Shown: piece after piece, positions 61,925-64,000 of the stretch
How the letters are laid out: the number at the start of each line of letters is the position of its first letter
Position numbering within the stretch: the stretch's first letter is position 1
Translations under genes and position numbers: made by a program
Notes under the pieces: generated by a model
What the model saw: only the letters and a program-made list of their open reading frames with translations
What the model was told of the DNA's origin: nothing
Databases searched by the model: none
Assembly: GCA_025267735.1 (NCBI GenBank)
Contig: CM046295.1
Coordinates: 10,613,167 to 10,677,166 of the forward strand
Origin: Mactra quadrangularis
Taxonomy: Eukaryota > Mollusca > Bivalvia > Venerida > Mactridae
Length of the DNA: 64,000 bases
Direction of reading: 5' to 3'

Positions 61925-62100
61925 GCAGTATACCTCTATGGAATGTTTTACCAGCAGCAGTAGCTGAGGCTCACTCTTTTGGCATCCTTTAAGACTTAGA
62001 GTGATCTTTCCAACTTGACCTTTAAGGTGATCCCTTCTCAGTGACGAATTAGCCTCCAGACAAAGGACTTGAGCTATATCAGCGGGAATCACGCCCTAGT
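61925..62100 (+). pseudogene. Decayed LINE reverse-transcriptase tail
   Basis: The plus-strand frame at about 61928-61992 reads 'SIPLWNVLPAAVAEAHSFGI', the conserved end of many non-LTR reverse transcriptases, then hits a stop. The following 'cgggaatcacgccctagtac' resembles the sequence after such tails. It is short, frameshifted and non-functional. Confidence 0.5.
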
Positions 62101-62571
62101 ACCATCCGGATACCGAATTGGTCTAGTCTGGGTCGAGGTGAAAAGTAACTGGAAAACATTTTTCTGATTAGAACAGTCTTTTATCTCTTAAGGGACTTAT
62201 TCTTGTCCTATCTATTTTCTTACTTTTATTATAACTTTTTTTCATATGTAACTTTTATATTCTCTTTTCCCATCAAAGAAATGTCAAGTCTGACAGTTTG
62301 GTGAAAATATATTGATGTATAGACGAATGAATGTATTATACTTACAGTATTCATATTTTATGCTTTTACTGTTTTAAGCATTCTTGTGCTTTGTATATAG
62401 CATTAGCATTTTATTAAATAAATTCCTCAATAATGATTACCAGTCCAACGTCATATAATCTTGCTTAATTTTCCTTTCAATGAACTAAGCTACTACATTG
62501 TTAAAAATAAACTATCCAGTGTGCGTTATTTAGAAATGAGTCAACCTCAATTGTATGCTGTCAGTGATAGG

Positions 62572-62899
62572 TTAAAGGTACTAGTTCACAGATTTGGTTT
62601 AGTTTTTCTATAATTTCAAAATACCATCCAGTGTCTGAAATTGTGTCAAACAAAGATATAGATACGTTGCAAGAAATATACAATAAAAGTCACAAAAAAG
62701 CACTAAAAGTATCTATACCGTGGCATACGGGACAGATTTTTACTACATAAAACACCATCATTTGAAGTTGTATGCCAATTTGCACTAAATTGTCATTATC
62801 GGAACGCTATTTTACTGCTTTCAAAGTATTTCCTTTCCATTTTGATTGTTTTATGAAAAGTTAATATTTAAGTCGAAATCTGTGAATGAATACCTTTAA
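62572..62899. mobile_element. TTAA-flanked MITE (copy 2, complete)
   Basis: TTAA at 62572-62575 is followed by 'aggtactagttcacagattt'. The right end, read on the minus strand, is TTAA then 'aggtattcattcacagattt'. The TIRs are about 24 bp with 2-3 mismatches. The body matches the reverse complement of 9143-9480. Non-coding. TTAA target sites point to piggyBac-type mobilisation. Confidence 0.75.
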
Positions 62900-64000
62900 T
62901 GCATGCTTAATTAATTGAAACTGACCATTTTTTAAGAAATAGGCACTTTGTTAAATTTTGACTTATTAGGCAAAGTGGTTTACATGTTTATTGTTTCTGC
63001 ACTTTAGGCCTATATTTTAATGACTTCAAGGTTTTAAGACAGTTTTCATGTCTAGTGTAAATGAATAGATCTTCACAAAGGGGCTTTAATTTGACCATTC
63101 ATTTCACCAGTAACGGTTTATTTAACTTGATTTATCAATATATTTTTTTAATAAACATATCCACCGTGGTCGAGAATATTGATACGATACTATACTTGCA
63201 CCCACTATTTTTTGCGCAAAAACATTTTACAGAATCGACCCCCATGGGACCTAACGTCAAATAATATATAATCTAAATTAATTAATTTATCAATTAAAAC
63301 GTAATTATGATGTTAAATGACAAAATGTTATTAATGATACTAATAATTTATAAATTCTTAAGTTCGAAACAGCTATGACCGCAAGAGTATTATACGAACA
63401 AATAATACTCGTTTCGCTGAATCCCCTTTTCGCTACAAAGACAATCAGGTCGTTTCGCGTAAAACATTCAGCTTCCGCCAATGGCGCCATTTCCTGGGAA
63501 TTCAAAGATAGTTTACATGAAATATTGGTTAGTTACGCCTTTCTTGGAGCTATTTCTTTGCAATTAATGCATCGAAACTTATTATATTTGCATAATTTAA
63601 CAAGCTTATTTCACTGAATCATTGATTTGCATTGTCAAATGTTTATATTCGTAAAAATGCTAACAAAAACATAACAAAACGAGCCAGAGCATGAAAATAT
63701 ATGCGGAATATTCGGTCTTTATCATTGTCCTTAAGTAAATAGAATTTTATGTAGAGCAAGATTTAACTTTTAAGTTAAACCAAGAGTTCTTCAAAACTTG
63801 ATGACTGATGCTTTCCTAGACGTGTTTTAACATTGTCTTGAATATCAAAGTTTGCCCTGGACCTTGCAAGCAGGAGGTTGTGATTTCAAGGCCTTCATCA
63901 GCCTTCACTTCAAGTTCAGGCTGAACTTGAAGTTCAGGTATTCTGGACGCGACACTAACATTTCAAGTCGGTTGTTAGATTTGACAACCTGCTTTATACT
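62900..64000. other. Intergenic to window end
   Basis: No gene is supported. Overlapping opposite-strand frames at 63305-63505 and 63375-63617 have no recognised domain. A perfect palindrome sits at 63908-63932. Confidence 0.4.
63908..63932. repeat. Perfect 12-bp inverted repeat with overlapping palindrome
   Basis: CTTCAAGTTCAG, one G, then CTGAACTTGAAG. Its right arm also starts a second palindrome, CTGAACTT-G-AAGTTCAG (63921-63937). Confidence 0.85.

Noticed and set aside
63305..63617. Overlapping frames of 66 and 80 codons on opposite strands
   Set aside because: No recognised domain and no splice or poly(A) context; likely chance frames.

Overview
The window looks like a piece of an animal nuclear genome, most likely a bivalve mollusc. 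The DNA is AT-rich with low gene density and genes split by GT-AG introns. It carries many small tRNA-derived SINEs and terminal-inverted-repeat elements, a RING-less B-box/coiled-coil/propeller protein of the kind greatly expanded in bivalves, LINE tails and a Ty3/Gypsy element. The species assignment is inference; there is no diagnostic marker gene.

Layout. 1-6.4 kb: SINE copies and one TA-flanked MITE, no gene. 6.4-8.35 kb: an intact single-exon TRIM-like gene on the minus strand. 8.6-16.7 kb: SINEs of two families, a TTAA-flanked MITE and a LINE 3' end. 16.8-22.1 kb: two roughly 0.5-kb inverted-repeat arms, each holding a promoter-proximal region, a start codon and an 8-codon first exon. 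The left arm feeds a 4-finger C2H2 zinc-finger gene on the plus strand. The right arm feeds a convergent, weaker minus-strand gene model. 22-29.4 kb: degenerate repeats, a LINE tail and nested inverted-repeat elements.

29.37-32.19 kb is a 186-bp satellite (about 15 units, one of them inserted backwards). It abuts a second, unrelated 180-bp satellite that runs 32.19-54.11 kb (about 122 units) up to a 100-N assembly gap, so the true array length is unknown. Because 180 is a multiple of three, one minus-strand frame stays open over many units and yields ORFs of up to 638 codons. I read these as a by-product of the satellite, not as genes, but this deserves a test. Higher-order duplications (about 0.9 kb and 3.4-3.6 kb) are visible inside the array.

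54.2-58.3 kb, right of the gap: a Ty3/Gypsy (Mag-like) element missing its 5' end and broken by two frameshifts, with a probable 3' LTR. 59.38-61.02 kb: a two-exon E2 conjugating-enzyme gene with an unusual insertion before its catalytic cysteine and a long acidic tail. 61.9-64 kb: a LINE tail remnant, a second TTAA MITE and a perfect palindrome.

The genes do not form a pathway. The most notable structures are the juxtaposed satellites, the inverted promoter/first-exon arms around the zinc-finger gene, and the E2 with its altered active-site loop.
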